Positions 7,954 to 15,790 of a stretch of DNA of 27,373 nt are shown piece by piece. The stretch spans positions 1 through 27,373 of the forward strand of contig JAVEWG010000046.1 of assembly GCA_034004685.1 (NCBI GenBank). Reading direction: 5' to 3'. The position numbers and the translations under genes were made by a program. Each line of letters opens with the position of its first letter. The first letter of the stretch is position 1. The DNA is from JAEUNX01 sp034004685 (lineage in GTDB: Bacteria > Pseudomonadota > Gammaproteobacteria > Burkholderiales > Rhodocyclaceae). The notes beneath the pieces were generated by a model. That model had not been told where the DNA came from and made no database searches. It saw nothing but the letters and a program-made list of their open reading frames with translations.

Positions 7954-9906
7954 TCAGCTTTCCAGGATGATGCCGCTGCTGCTACCGCCGCCGCTCATGG
8001 CCAGCATGAGCTGGTTGATGCGCTTCACGAAGCTGGCCGGGTCATCCAGGGTACCGCCTTCGGCCAGCAGGGCCTGGTCGAAGAGCACCGCCGCCCAGTC
8101 GTCGAAGCTCTTGTCCTCGTATTTGAGGCGCAGCACCGCCGGATGGTGGGGGTTGATCTCCAGGATGGGCTTGCCGGCTGGGGCGCTCTGGCCGGCGGCC
8201 TTGAGGATGCGGGCCAGGTTCATGCCCAGATCGTGCTCGTCGGCCACCAGGCAGGCGGGGGAATCGGTCAGGCGCAGGGTCACCCGCACCTCCTTGACCC
8301 GCTCGCCCAGGCTGGCCTTCATCTTCTCCAGCAGTTCCTTGAAGTCGCCGGCGGCCTGCTCGGCCTCCTTCTTTTCGGCCTCATCCTCCAGCTTGCCCAG
8401 GTCCAGACCGCCCTTGGCCACGGACTGGAGCGGCTTGCCGTCGAATTCGGTGAGGTTGCCGATCACCCATTCATCCACCCGGTCGGAGAGCAGCAGCACC
8501 TCGATGCCCTTCTTGCGGAAGATTTCCAGATGGGGGCTGTTCCTGGCGGCGTTGAAGGTTTCGGCGGTGACGAAGTAGATCTTGTCCTGGCCTTCCTTCA
8601 TGCGACCGATGTAGTCCGCCAGGGAGACGGTTTCCTCCGGGGTATCCGCCCGGGTGGAGGCAAAGCGCAGCAGGCCGGCGATCTTTTCCCGGTTGGCGAA
8701 GTCCTCGCCGACCCCCTCCTTCAGTACCTTGCCGAATTCTTTCCAGAAGGTGGCGTACTGGTCCTTCTGGTTCTCGGCCAGGTCGTCCAGGAGGCCCAGT
8801 ACCTTCTTGGTGCAGCCGGCCCGGATGGTGTCGATGTCCTTGGATTGCTGGAGGATCTCCCGGGAGACATTCAAGGGCAGGTCGGCCGAATCCACCACCC
8901 CCCGCACGAAGCGCAGGTAGGAGGGCATCAGCTTCTCGGCGTCGTCCATGATGAACACCCGCTTCACGTAGAGCTTGATGCCGTGGCGGGCGTTGCGGTC
9001 CCACAGGTCAAAGGGGGCGTGGGCGGGGACGTAAAGGAGCTGGGTGTATTCCTGGCGGCCCTCCACCCGGGAATGGGTCCATGCCAGGGGCTCCTCGAAA
9101 TCATGGCCCACGTGCTTGTAGAAGGCTTTGTACTCGTCTTCGGTGATGTCGTTCTTGGCGCGGGTCCACAGGGCATTGGCCTGGTTCACCGTTTCGTCTT
9201 CATCGGTGGTGACCTGGGCCTTCTTTTCCTCGTCCCATTCTTCCTTCTTCATCACGATGGGCTGGACGATGTGGTCGGAATACTTGCGGATCAGGCTCTT
9301 GAGTTTCCAGGCGGAAAGGAGCTCGGCCTGGTCTTCCCGCAGGTGGAGGATGATTTCAGTGCCCCGGGCGGCCCGGGTCAGGGGTTCCACGGTGTATTCC
9401 CCGGCGCTGTCGCCCTCCATGGAACATTCCCACTTCACCCCCTGGTCAGCGGCCAGGCCGGCCCGGCGGGTGTGCACGGTGACCTTGTCGGCGACGATGA
9501 AGGCGGAGTAGAACCCGACCCCGAACTGGCCGATCAGATGGGCGTCCTTCTGCTGGTCGCCAGTGAGCTTGCCGAAGAATTCCTTGGTGCCGGACTTGGC
9601 GATGGTCCCCAGGTGGGCGATGGCCTCCTCCCGGCTCATGCCGATGCCGTTGTCGCTGACAGTGATGGTCCTGGCTTGCGGATCCACCGCCACCCGGATC
9701 TTCAGGTCCCCATCCCCCTCGAACAGAGCCGGGGCGTCCAGGGCCTCGAAGCGCAGCTTGTCGCAGGCGTCGGAAGCGTTGGAGATCAGTTCCCGCAGGA
9801 AGATCTCCGGATTGGAATAGAGGGAGTGGATCATGAGGCGCAGCATCTGCTTCACCTCGGTCTGGAAATTCAGGGTCTGGGCGTTGGGGGATTGGACTTC
9901 GGACAT
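7954..9906 (-). CDS. htpG: HtpG, Hsp90-family ATP-dependent chaperone
   Basis: The product is 650 residues, close to the usual 620-650 of bacterial HtpG. The N-terminal GHKL ATPase domain shows all diagnostic blocks: ELISNASDACDKLR near 40, SDNGIGM near 87, GTIAKSGTKEFF near 102 and GQFGVGFYSAF near 125. The middle domain and C-terminal dimerisation domain follow without interruption, including the SREILQQSKDID segment. It is a cytosolic homodimer that remodels client proteins with DnaK under heat and other stress. ATG 9906 is chosen because GGAG sits 8 bases upstream; the in-frame TTG at 9912 would begin too close to that site. It lies downstream of greB on the same strand with a 78-base gap holding its own RpoH-type promoter and a hairpin over the ribosome-binding site. 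The gene ends at the shared terminator. Confidence 0.97.
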   Translation of the reverse strand: MSEVQSPNAQTLNFQTEVKQMLRLMIHSLYSNPEIFLRELISNASDACDKLRFEALDAPALFEGDGDLKIRVAVDPQARTITVSDNGIGMSREEAIAHLGTIAKSGTKEFFGKLTGDQQKDAHLIGQFGVGFYSAFIVADKVTVHTRRAGLAADQGVKWECSMEGDSAGEYTVEPLTRAARGTEIILHLREDQAELLSAWKLKSLIRKYSDHIVQPIVMKKEEWDEEKKAQVTTDEDETVNQANALWTRAKNDITEDEYKAFYKHVGHDFEEPLAWTHSRVEGRQEYTQLLYVPAHAPFDLWDRNARHGIKLYVKRVFIMDDAEKLMPSYLRFVRGVVDSADLPLNVSREILQQSKDIDTIRAGCTKKVLGLLDDLAENQKDQYATFWKEFGKVLKEGVGEDFANREKIAGLLRFASTRADTPEETVSLADYIGRMKEGQDKIYFVTAETFNAARNSPHLEIFRKKGIEVLLLSDRVDEWVIGNLTEFDGKPLQSVAKGGLDLGKLEDEAEKKEAEQAAGDFKELLEKMKASLGERVKEVRVTLRLTDSPACLVADEHDLGMNLARILKAAGQSAPAGKPILEINPHHPAVLRLKYEDKSFDDWAAVLFDQALLAEGGTLDDPASFVKRINQLMLAMSGGGSSSGIILES

Positions 9907-9912
9907 GAACAA

Positions 9913-9938
9913 GGCTCCGCGGTTGATTCAACGGAGCC
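9913..9938 (-). promoter_or_regulatory. hairpin covering the htpG Shine-Dalgarno sequence
   Basis: In the mRNA sense GGCUCCG (9938-9932) can pair perfectly over 7 bp with CGGAGCC (9919-9913). The second arm contains the GGAG ribosome-binding site of htpG. The loop is 12 bases. No U-run follows, so it is not a terminator. It could repress translation of greB read-through transcripts. Transcripts from the RpoH-type promoter should start near 9930-9935, inside or past the first arm, and would escape. Confidence 0.5.
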
Positions 9939-9939
9939 C

Positions 9940-9967
9940 AGATGGGGGCGGCCGCCGGAATTTCAAG
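9940..9967 (-). promoter_or_regulatory. RpoH (sigma-32) heat-shock promoter of htpG
   Basis: On the minus strand CTTGAAA (9967-9961) is followed after 13 bases by CCCCATCT (9947-9940). Both elements match the sigma-32 consensus (CTTGAAA and CCCCATnT) essentially without mismatch, at a permitted spacing, directly in front of a classical heat-shock gene. Expected start of transcription is about 9930-9935, giving a very short leader of 25-30 bases. Confidence 0.85.
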
Positions 9968-9984
9968 CGGCGAGCAGCGCGGAA

Positions 9985-10533
9985 CTACAGGTATTGAATC
10001 TCCAGCACTTCGACCTCCCGCATCCCGGCGGGACTCATGAAGCGCACCAGATCCCCCTCCCGGGCCTTGAGGAGGGCCTTGGCCAGCGGCGAGATCCAGC
10101 TGATCCGGCCCTCGGAGGCATCTGCCTCGTCCACCCCCACGATCTGGTAGGTCAGCGCCTCGCTACCATCGGCATTGCAGAAGCTCACCGTGGCGCCGAA
10201 GAAGACCTGCTCCGGGTTTTGCTGCTCGGCCGGGTCCACCACCGTGGAGTTTTCCAGGCGCTTGATGAGGAAACGGATACGCCGGTCGATCTCTCGCAGG
10301 CGCTTCTTGCCGTAGATGTAATCCCCGTTCTCGGAGCGATCCCCGTTGCCGGCCGCCCAGGCAATGGTTTCCACCAGCTTGGGCCGCTCCACCTTGAGGA
10401 GCTCGTCCAGTTCCGCCTTGAGGCGCAAGAAACCCCGGCGGGTCATGTAGTTGCGGCTGCCAGGGGGCAGGCCGGCGGGCAGATCGGGCTCTTCTTCCTC
10501 CTGATCCGATTCCTTGACGAAGGCCTTATTCAC
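9985..10533 (-). CDS. greB: transcription elongation factor GreB
   Basis: The product is 182 residues from GTG 10533, which has GGGGAG 10 bases upstream and gives the family-like start NKAFVKES. A GTG at 10551 would add six residues but has no room for that site. After a short acidic, proline-rich linker (DQEEEEPDLPAGLPPG) comes the N-terminal coiled-coil domain starting NYMTRRGFLRLKAEL. Its tip carries the catalytic acidic motif GDRSENGDY, then YGKKRLREIDRRIRFL, which separates GreB from GreA. The C-terminal FKBP-like domain ends VLEIQYL. The protein enters the RNA polymerase secondary channel and stimulates cleavage of backtracked transcripts. The acidic linker makes it longer than E. coli GreB (about 158). 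It lies between a DUF3567 gene and htpG on the same strand. Confidence 0.93.
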   Translation of the reverse strand: MNKAFVKESDQEEEEPDLPAGLPPGSRNYMTRRGFLRLKAELDELLKVERPKLVETIAWAAGNGDRSENGDYIYGKKRLREIDRRIRFLIKRLENSTVVDPAEQQNPEQVFFGATVSFCNADGSEALTYQIVGVDEADASEGRISWISPLAKALLKAREGDLVRFMSPAGMREVEVLEIQYL

Positions 10534-10610
10534 TTGGGAAACGCTCCCCACCGGGACTCAAAGAACCCCGATGGTAGGAAAGCCCCGGCTGGGGAGCAAG
10601 GGCTGTCGGA

Positions 10611-10841
10611 TCAGTGGTAGACGACAGGCTGGCTGAACAGATCGCCGAACTGGCCGATCAGGGCGTCGAAATCCTCGGGGGTTTCGGAGCGGGCGATGGA
10701 CTGAAGCTCGGCCTCGAAACGCCGTGCCGTGTCATCCCGCATCAAGGCGCCACGCCCGACCCGCTTGTCGATCACCTCAAGCACCCCCAGATCCGGGTAG
10801 GCCACCACGTAAAGCACGGGGTTGTTGCATACCAGATGCAT
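10611..10841 (-). CDS. DUF3567 family protein
   Basis: The product is 76 residues. ATG 10841 has AGGAG 8 bases upstream. The sequence follows the DUF3567 pattern: a short beta-rich start (NNPVLYVVAYPDLGVLEVIDKR), then an Arg/Ala helix (MRDDTARRFEAELQSI), a PEDFDALIGQF helix and the hallmark end QPVVYH. I know this family mainly from Betaproteobacteria, where it is widespread but uncharacterised, so it serves as a taxonomic hint. It is a small soluble cytoplasmic protein without motifs suggesting catalysis. It is 77 bases upstream of greB on the same strand, so co-transcription is possible. Confidence 0.85.
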   Translation of the reverse strand: MHLVCNNPVLYVVAYPDLGVLEVIDKRVGRGALMRDDTARRFEAELQSIARSETPEDFDALIGQFGDLFSQPVVYH

Positions 10842-10887
10842 GGTCAATTCTCCTGAACAACGGGCGCAGGAATTCGCACCCACGCTC

Positions 10888-10917
10888 ATCATCTGGTGGC
10901 GATCCCGCAATTTTCAA
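10888..10917 (-). promoter_or_regulatory. candidate sigma-70 promoter of the DUF3567 gene
   Basis: On the minus strand TTGAAA (10917-10912) and GATGAT (10893-10888) lie 18 bases apart, matching the consensus at 5 and 4 of 6 positions. The start would be near 10881, about 40 bases before the ATG. It partly faces the divergent promoter of the YdcH gene, with about 20 bases between the two -35 elements. Confidence 0.4.
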
Positions 10918-10936
10918 GGGGGACCGGGGCCGCACG

Positions 10937-10965
10937 TTGCCAGACCCTCCCCCGGCGCCTACCAT
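10937..10965 (+). promoter_or_regulatory. sigma-70 promoter of the YdcH/DUF465 gene
   Basis: TTGCCA (10937-10942) and TACCAT (10960-10965) are spaced by the ideal 17 bases, with 5 and 4 matches of 6. Transcription would begin near 10972, giving a leader of roughly 37 bases before the ATG at 11009. Confidence 0.5.
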
Positions 10966-11008
10966 AGGATCGGCGCGCCGCCTTGCGCGCCCAAATCGGG
11001 ATCCGGCC

Positions 11009-11224
11009 ATGGACGACAGCAGCTTCGACAACGTAACCAATCTGCACACCCGCCTGGTGGAGCTCCAGACCGAGCACAGGGATCTGGATCGGACCATTTC
11101 CCAGCTTGTGGCAAGCCCTTCCGACGATCAGTTGCTGGTGCGGCGCCTGAAAAAGCGCAAGCTCGCGCTCAAGGACCGGATCAGCCTGCTGGAACGCATG
11201 CTGGAACCCGACGAACTAGCCTGA
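11009..11224 (+). CDS. YdcH-like DUF465 protein
   Basis: The product is 71 residues. It shows the DUF465 layout of two charged helices: NLHTRLVELQTEHRDLDRTI, a short SPSDDQ turn, then LVRRLKKRKLALKDRI followed by SLLERML. The KKRKLALKD block is the family signature. These proteins form small helical hairpins of unknown function. The frame is open far upstream, but ATG 11009 is chosen because the upstream part is compositionally noncoding and a good promoter sits at 10937-10965. The ribosome-binding site is weak (GGGATCC). It is divergent from the DUF3567 gene. Confidence 0.85.
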   Translation: MDDSSFDNVTNLHTRLVELQTEHRDLDRTISQLVASPSDDQLLVRRLKKRKLALKDRISLLERMLEPDELA

Positions 11225-11318
11225 GCGGGCCGGTTTCAATCCCGTCTTCACCCCTTTGGCGCCCGCCGTTTCCTGGCCGGACGCCACCCCTGCCGAGTCC
11301 CGGGCAGAGGGGGTATGA

Positions 11319-11332
11319 TTGATCTGCCTCAA
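11319..11332 (+). promoter_or_regulatory. FNR/ANR-type operator
   Basis: TTGAT-CTGC-CTCAA matches the FNR consensus TTGAT-N4-ATCAA at 9 of 10 positions. It lies in the 284-base gap before the DUF2189 gene, 176 bases upstream of its ATG. A weak -10 such as CGCTAG near 11352 would put it about 40 bases before the start of transcription, the class II activator position. The remainder of the gap (11333-11508) holds no feature I can support beyond the AGGAG ribosome-binding site at its end. Confidence 0.6.
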
Positions 11333-11508
11333 GGTGCGGCGCGCCATGCCGCGCTAGCCGGGGCTGCTATCCATGCGATCAGGGGATACACCAAGACACT
11401 CATAAATTCATGGCGGATAAGAACCGGAGGGCGGCGGCTCGATCCCCGTCACTCCACCCCGCGCCCCCGAAAGCTGCCCAAGCATGAACGCCACAACAGG
11501 AGACCACT

Positions 11509-12303
11509 ATGCAGCAGCACAATGACGCGAATCTGGATGGATCCTCCAGTCCGTTTCCGGCGGTCAAGGACGTCAAGGCCCTGGCGCCCTTGCGCTGGAT
11601 CGCCCTGGCCTGGTCGGACTTCCTGAGCTGCCCGATTGCCAGCCTGTTTTATGGTTTCTGTTTCGCGGGGATGGGCCTACTCATCACTTTCGTCTTCGAG
11701 CACGCCTACGAATACACCGCCGGCCTGACCTCGGGCTTCCTGCTGCTGGGCCCCTTCCTGGCCATGGGGCTCTACGAGATCAGCCGCCGCCACGAACTGG
11801 GGGAATCCTGCGCCCTGCTTCCCACCCTCACGGTATGGCAGCGCAATCTAGGCAATCTGGGGATTTTCGCGGTGGTCCTGGGGGTGGTGTTCCTGGTCTG
11901 GGCGCGGGCGTCCCTGGTGGTTTTCGCCCTCTTTTATGACAACGAACTACCCAACCTGTCAGGTTTCCTGGAGCAGGTGATCGCCTTCGAAAACCTGGAA
12001 TTCCTGGCGGTCTACTTCGGCGTCGGGCTGCTTTTCGCCACCATCGTGTTCGCCATCAGCGTGGTCTCCATTCCCCTCATGCTGGATCGGGACCAGGACG
12101 CCGTCACCGCCATGCTCACCAGCGCCATCGCCCTGGGCCGCAATCCCACCTCCATGACGGTATGGGCCTTGCTGATCGTGTCCTTCACCCTGCTGGGTTT
12201 CCTGACCTTCCACATCGGCCTGGTGATCCTGATGCCCCTCATCGGCCACGCCAGCTGGCACGCCTACCGAGAAATCGTGCTGCCTCCCGGGCAAATGGGG
12301 TAG
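11509..12303 (+). CDS. DUF2189 family integral membrane protein
   Basis: The product is 264 residues. The start ATG follows CAGGAGACCACT, a strong ribosome-binding site. After about 20 polar residues comes LRWIALAWSDFLSCP, typical of the DUF2189 entry. Six hydrophobic segments follow, around 47-65, 70-90, 115-140, 163-190, 215-235 and 236-250, with the polar loop YEISRRHELGE between the second and third. The C-terminus HASWHAYREIV is the conserved family end. The function is unknown; it is an inner-membrane protein. An FNR-like box upstream suggests oxygen-responsive expression. It is convergent with the phosphatase/nuclease gene after a gap of only 27 bases. Confidence 0.88.
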   Translation: MQQHNDANLDGSSSPFPAVKDVKALAPLRWIALAWSDFLSCPIASLFYGFCFAGMGLLITFVFEHAYEYTAGLTSGFLLLGPFLAMGLYEISRRHELGESCALLPTLTVWQRNLGNLGIFAVVLGVVFLVWARASLVVFALFYDNELPNLSGFLEQVIAFENLEFLAVYFGVGLLFATIVFAISVVSIPLMLDRDQDAVTAMLTSAIALGRNPTSMTVWALLIVSFTLLGFLTFHIGLVILMPLIGHASWHAYREIVLPPGQMG

Positions 12304-12330
12304 GCGGCCCCGCCTCCATCCGGAGATTAA

Positions 12331-13182
12331 TCAGGCATCAATCTCCAGGATCACCGGCTGGTGGTCCGAAGCGGCCGTATCCGCCACCACCCGGATTCCC
12401 TGCAACCGATCCACCAGATCCTCGGTGACAAAGAAGAAATCGCAACAGAACGGGCGGTCCGGCCATTCGGCCCCATGCAGCCCCACCGACGGCGCGTGGG
12501 GCTGGTCCGGATGGACAAGGCTCCAGGCGTCAGCCCAATCCGGCACCAGGCCGTCGATGGGCGCGGTGAGCCGAATGTGTTCGGGCGTTTCCGGCTCGAA
12601 ATTGAAATCCCCGCAGAGCACCGCCGACACCGGGCGCGGCCGTGGCGTGAAAACCCCATCCCGATCGTGGGTGGGGGGTTCGAGCCCGTGGCTCGCCGCT
12701 TCGCCCTGCAAAGTCCGCAGGGCTTCCACCTGGGCCAGACGCTGGCGCCGGGAGTAGTACTCCAGGTGGGTGGTCATGATCCGCAAAGGCCCCCGGGGGG
12801 CGTCCACCACCACTTCCAGGCAACTGCGCTGCATGCTGGGCACCGCCGGATCCGACGGCCAGGGCAGAATATGGCGGAACACCTGACCCACCGGCAGCCG
12901 GGACAACACCATATTGCCGAACTGACTGCGCCCTCCGGCCCCGTCCGGCACGTCGGGGCCCGGGCTGAACACCGCCTCGTAGCCGGGAAAGGCGGCCGCC
13001 AGGATGGCCACGCAATTCTCCCGGGCACCGCCGGGCAAACCCGGAAAATTCACCGCCACTTCCTGCAGGCAGATGACCTCCGGATCTGGACAGGCCGCCT
13101 TCAGGGCCGCCGCCAGGCGGGACAGATCCACCTGCCCGTCGGCGCCCCGGCCCCACTGGATATTCCAGGAAAGAATACGCAT
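12331..13182 (-). CDS. endonuclease/exonuclease/phosphatase family hydrolase
   Basis: The product is 283 residues. ATG 13182 follows an AGGGG-rich site and gives the family start RILSWNIQWG. The upstream open frame is G-rich and low in complexity and is excluded. The EEP metal-hydrolase motifs appear in order: Asn7 in SWNIQWG, Glu41 in CLQEV, a mid-domain MTTHLEYYS, the catalytic CGDFNFEPE, and ASDHQPVILEI at the C-terminus. These place a single Mg2+-dependent active site for phosphodiester hydrolysis. The substrate cannot be decided: relatives include DNA-repair nucleases, sphingomyelinase-like phosphodiesterases and inositol phosphatases. There is no signal peptide, so it is cytoplasmic. 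It is divergent from the zinc exporter with a 199-base gap. Confidence 0.88.
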   Translation of the reverse strand: MRILSWNIQWGRGADGQVDLSRLAAALKAACPDPEVICLQEVAVNFPGLPGGARENCVAILAAAFPGYEAVFSPGPDVPDGAGGRSQFGNMVLSRLPVGQVFRHILPWPSDPAVPSMQRSCLEVVVDAPRGPLRIMTTHLEYYSRRQRLAQVEALRTLQGEAASHGLEPPTHDRDGVFTPRPRPVSAVLCGDFNFEPETPEHIRLTAPIDGLVPDWADAWSLVHPDQPHAPSVGLHGAEWPDRPFCCDFFFVTEDLVDRLQGIRVVADTAASDHQPVILEIDA

Positions 13183-13381
13183 TCCCCCGCCCCTCACGAC
13201 CTCAAGGGGCGCTAGTGTGCCACAAGGGCAGCGGCCGGCGCTGCGCTGCCCATCACACTCCCAACCCCATGCACCCTGCCCCCTGGCGATACGCAGCAAG
13301 GGTGAATAAGCCCTAGAATGGATCGGCCCCCAATCGCGGGCCGGGACCCGCGCCCCCCGCCATCGCTGCCTCCACCCGACC

Positions 13382-14398
13382 ATGCACCCTAGCCACCCTT
13401 CCCGTCGTCCCACCCTGGGCCAGACCCATGCCCACGCGGATTGCGACCATCACCACCCGGATCACACCCCCACCGGAGGGCATGCCGACCACCCCCATCA
13501 CGTCCATCTTCCACCCACCCGGCGACTGCTGCTACTGGCCCTGGCCCTGACCCTGGGCTTCTCCCTGGTGGAGGCCCTGGCCGGCTGGTGGGTGGGCTCC
13601 CTAGCCCTGCTGGGGGACGCGGGCCACATGCTGACCGATAGCCTGGCCCTGGCCATCGCCGCCCTGGCCGCCGACCTGGCCCAACGCCCCCCCAGCCGGC
13701 GCCACAGCTATGGCCTGCGCCGCGTGGAAACCCTGGCGGCCCTGGCCAACGGGGTCACCATGCTGGCGGTGGTGGCCTGGATCACCTGGCAGGCGGTGGC
13801 GCGCCTGGTGGCGCCGTTACCGGTGGATGGCAGCGCGGTGTCCACGGTGGCGCTGCTCGGCCTGCTCATCAACCTGGGGGTGGCCTGGCTGCTCTCCCGG
13901 GGGGAACAGAACCTCAACACCCGGGCCGCCTTGCTCCACGTTCTGGGGGATATCCTGGGCTCGGTGGCCGCCCTGGCCGCCGGGTTGGTGATCACCATCA
14001 CCGGCTGGACCCCCATCGACCCCCTGCTGTCCATGCTGATCAGCGGATTGATCCTGGCTTCCACGGTGCGCCTGCTGCGCCAGGTGCTCACCACCTTGCT
14101 GGAGGGGGTGCCCGACGGCTTGTCCCTGGCGGAGATTGGCCATGCCATGGCCCAGGAGCAAGGCGTGGTCTCGATCCATGACCTCCACGTCTGGAGCCTG
14201 GATTCCCGCCAGGCCGCCCTGTCCGCCCACGTGGTGTTAAGCCGGGGACAGGACTGGCCAGGGGTGCTGCTGCGCCTGCGCACCCTGCTCCAGGGCCGCT
14301 ACGGCATCGACCACGCGACCCTCCAGCCCGAACTGCCGCCGCAAACCACGGTGCCCTTCCCACCGCGCACCTCAAGGACGCACGACCGTCGCCGTTAA
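13382..14398 (+). CDS. CDF-family zinc/divalent cation exporter, CzcD/ZitB-like
   Basis: The product is 338 residues. The first 45 residues contain 13 histidines, a cytoplasmic metal-binding tail common in zinc-specific CDF proteins. Six membrane segments follow from about residue 47. The transport site is the paired HxxxD signature: His82 and Asp86 in GDAGHMLTDS (segment 2) and His186 and Asp190 in HVLGDILGS (segment 5). This arrangement marks Zn-type CDF antiporters that expel Zn2+ (sometimes Co2+ or Cd2+) in exchange for protons. The C-terminal ferredoxin-like domain includes VSIHDLHVWSLD. It works as an inner-membrane homodimer. No metalloregulator gene lies beside it. A TAGAAT hexamer at 13314 may be a -10, but I found no convincing -35. 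Substrate choice between Zn and Co is not settled by sequence alone. Confidence 0.93.
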   Translation: MHPSHPSRRPTLGQTHAHADCDHHHPDHTPTGGHADHPHHVHLPPTRRLLLLALALTLGFSLVEALAGWWVGSLALLGDAGHMLTDSLALAIAALAADLAQRPPSRRHSYGLRRVETLAALANGVTMLAVVAWITWQAVARLVAPLPVDGSAVSTVALLGLLINLGVAWLLSRGEQNLNTRAALLHVLGDILGSVAALAAGLVITITGWTPIDPLLSMLISGLILASTVRLLRQVLTTLLEGVPDGLSLAEIGHAMAQEQGVVSIHDLHVWSLDSRQAALSAHVVLSRGQDWPGVLLRLRTLLQGRYGIDHATLQPELPPQTTVPFPPRTSRTHDRRR

Positions 14399-14426
14399 GC
14401 AGAACATACCCCCCACGCTCCATGAG

Positions 14427-15290
14427 ATGACCATGCATTCAGCCCAGGAACTGGCGACTTCCATCGAAAAACTGGCCTCCTTGCCAGCGGTCTATCACCG
14501 CATCCGGGAGCAGCTGGAATCCCCTGACGGCTCGGTGAGCGAGGCGGCCCGGCTGGTCGCCATCGATCCGGCCCTCACCAGCCGCCTGCTCCACGTGGTC
14601 AATAGCGCCATGTATGGCTTTTCCGGCCAGATCGCCACGGTTTCCCGGGCGGTGCAGCTCCTCGGGCTGCGCCAGGTGCATGATCTGGTGCTGTCCATGT
14701 CCCTCTCCGCCGTATTCGACGGCCTGCGCCCGGCGGTGATGGATGTGCCCCGTTTCTGGCGCAACAGCGTGCTGCGGGCCCTCGCCGCCCGGGCCGGAGC
14801 CCGCATGCGGGGCGTCATCGACGCCGAGCGGATGTTCGTGGAGGGGCTGCTGGCAGACATCGGCCACTTGGTCATGTACCACACCATTCCCCACGAGGTG
14901 GAGGAGGCCCGGCTGGCCGCCAAGGCCAGCCAGCGGCCAATCCACGAGGTGGAACAAGCGTCCATCGGCTGCGATTTCGCCGAAGTGGGGGGCACCCTCC
15001 TGGGTCTGTGGCGCCTGCCCAGCGGCATCGCCAGCGCGGTGGCGGGGCAGAACGAGCCCCGCCTGGCCGGGGAACACAGCTTCGAGGCAACCCTGCTGCT
15101 GCTGGCCAACCGGATTGCCGAGGCGGATGAGGAAAACCTCACCAGCGAGGAAGCCGCCCAGCGCATTGCCCAGCCCATCTGGTCCCAATTGGGCCTGGCG
15201 CCGGAAAATCTGGCTACCCTCCGGGAAGACGCGGAACTCAACCTGGCGGCGGTCATGACCATGTTCTTCCCCAGCCTGCGGGGCCGCTGA
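14427..15290 (+). CDS. HDOD-domain signalling protein
   Basis: The product is 287 residues. The HDOD domain spans about residues 10-210: SIEKLASLPAVYHRI, then VAIDPALTSRLLHVVNSAMYG, VSRAVQLLGLRQVHDLVLSM and LLADIGHLVMY. HDOD proteins are relatives of HD phosphohydrolases that usually lack the full metal site and act as scaffolds in signalling, motility or stress responses. No GGDEF, EAL or receiver domain is attached; the C-terminal 70 residues are helical. It starts 28 bases after the CDF gene, so the two may share a transcript, although a functional link is not evident. The Shine-Dalgarno is weak (ATGAG directly before the start), and the third codon (ATG 14433) is an alternative start. Confidence 0.92.
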   Translation: MTMHSAQELATSIEKLASLPAVYHRIREQLESPDGSVSEAARLVAIDPALTSRLLHVVNSAMYGFSGQIATVSRAVQLLGLRQVHDLVLSMSLSAVFDGLRPAVMDVPRFWRNSVLRALAARAGARMRGVIDAERMFVEGLLADIGHLVMYHTIPHEVEEARLAAKASQRPIHEVEQASIGCDFAEVGGTLLGLWRLPSGIASAVAGQNEPRLAGEHSFEATLLLLANRIAEADEENLTSEEAAQRIAQPIWSQLGLAPENLATLREDAELNLAAVMTMFFPSLRGR

Positions 15291-15327
15291 AACACGCCCG
15301 GGGCGGTCAGCCCTCCCCCTGGGACAC

Positions 15328-15726
15328 TTACCCGACCTCGCGGGTTGGAATCCGGGCCAGCCAGCCCCCCAAGCCCAGGCCCAGAACGGCTAGGAACACC
15401 TGCAAGCCCGGCCGCCCCTGCACGATGACGATGGAAGTGGCGAAAGACAGGGTCATCAAGATGAGCCCGGCCCCCTTGGCCTTGGGGGGAATGGTGCGGG
15501 AGGCGTGCCACTGGTGGATCACCGGTCCGAACAGACGATTCTCCAGAATCATGCGGTGAAAGCGCACCGAGGCCCGGGAATAGCAATAGGCGGCCAGCAG
15601 GACAAAGGGCGTGGTGGGCAACACCGGCAAAAAAGCCCCTATCACCCCCAGAGCCAGGGCAATCGTCCCCCCACACCAGAACACCGCACGAAGGGTGGGG
15701 GATGCATGCAGTCTGGGCTCGATCAT
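15328..15726 (-). CDS. DUF454 (YbaN-like) inner-membrane protein
   Basis: The product is 132 residues from ATG 15726; a TTG at 15747 would add seven residues without a better ribosome-binding site. The DUF454 signature is clear: a first membrane segment, then GVIGAFLPVLPTTPFVLLAAYCYSRAS, and the amphipathic stretch FHRMILENRLFGPVIHQWH. Two further membrane segments lie around 83-97 and 101-118. The family is common in Proteobacteria and has no established function. It lies 64 bases downstream of the hydrogenase maturation protease on the same strand and could be read from the same message, but nothing else links it to the hydrogenase. Confidence 0.9.
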   Translation of the reverse strand: MIEPRLHASPTLRAVFWCGGTIALALGVIGAFLPVLPTTPFVLLAAYCYSRASVRFHRMILENRLFGPVIHQWHASRTIPPKAKGAGLILMTLSFATSIVIVQGRPGLQVFLAVLGLGLGGWLARIPTREVG

Positions 15727-15790
15727 GGACGATTTCCCGGGGGGCAAGGCTGGGGTCTGTTGACCTTGGGGCGGCCTGCTCCAGGCAGGT

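Noticed and set aside
8143..10620. Long plus-strand open frame opposite htpG and greB
   Set aside because: Antisense artefact of high GC; both opposite genes are certain and the product shows no domain.
11375..11470. tRNA-like words (CTCATAA as an anticodon loop, GGCTCGATCCCC as a T-loop)
   Set aside because: The stems do not pair and the distances do not fit a cloverleaf, so it looks coincidental.
11410..11487. 25-codon open frame with ATG before the DUF2189 gene, as a leader peptide
   Set aside because: No ribosome-binding site, no amino-acid bias suggesting attenuation, and no conserved content that I can recognise.
15774..15786. GCCTG/CAGGC hairpin just after the maturation protease gene as operon terminator
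   Set aside because: Short stem with no U-run on the minus strand; the DUF454 gene may simply be read through.
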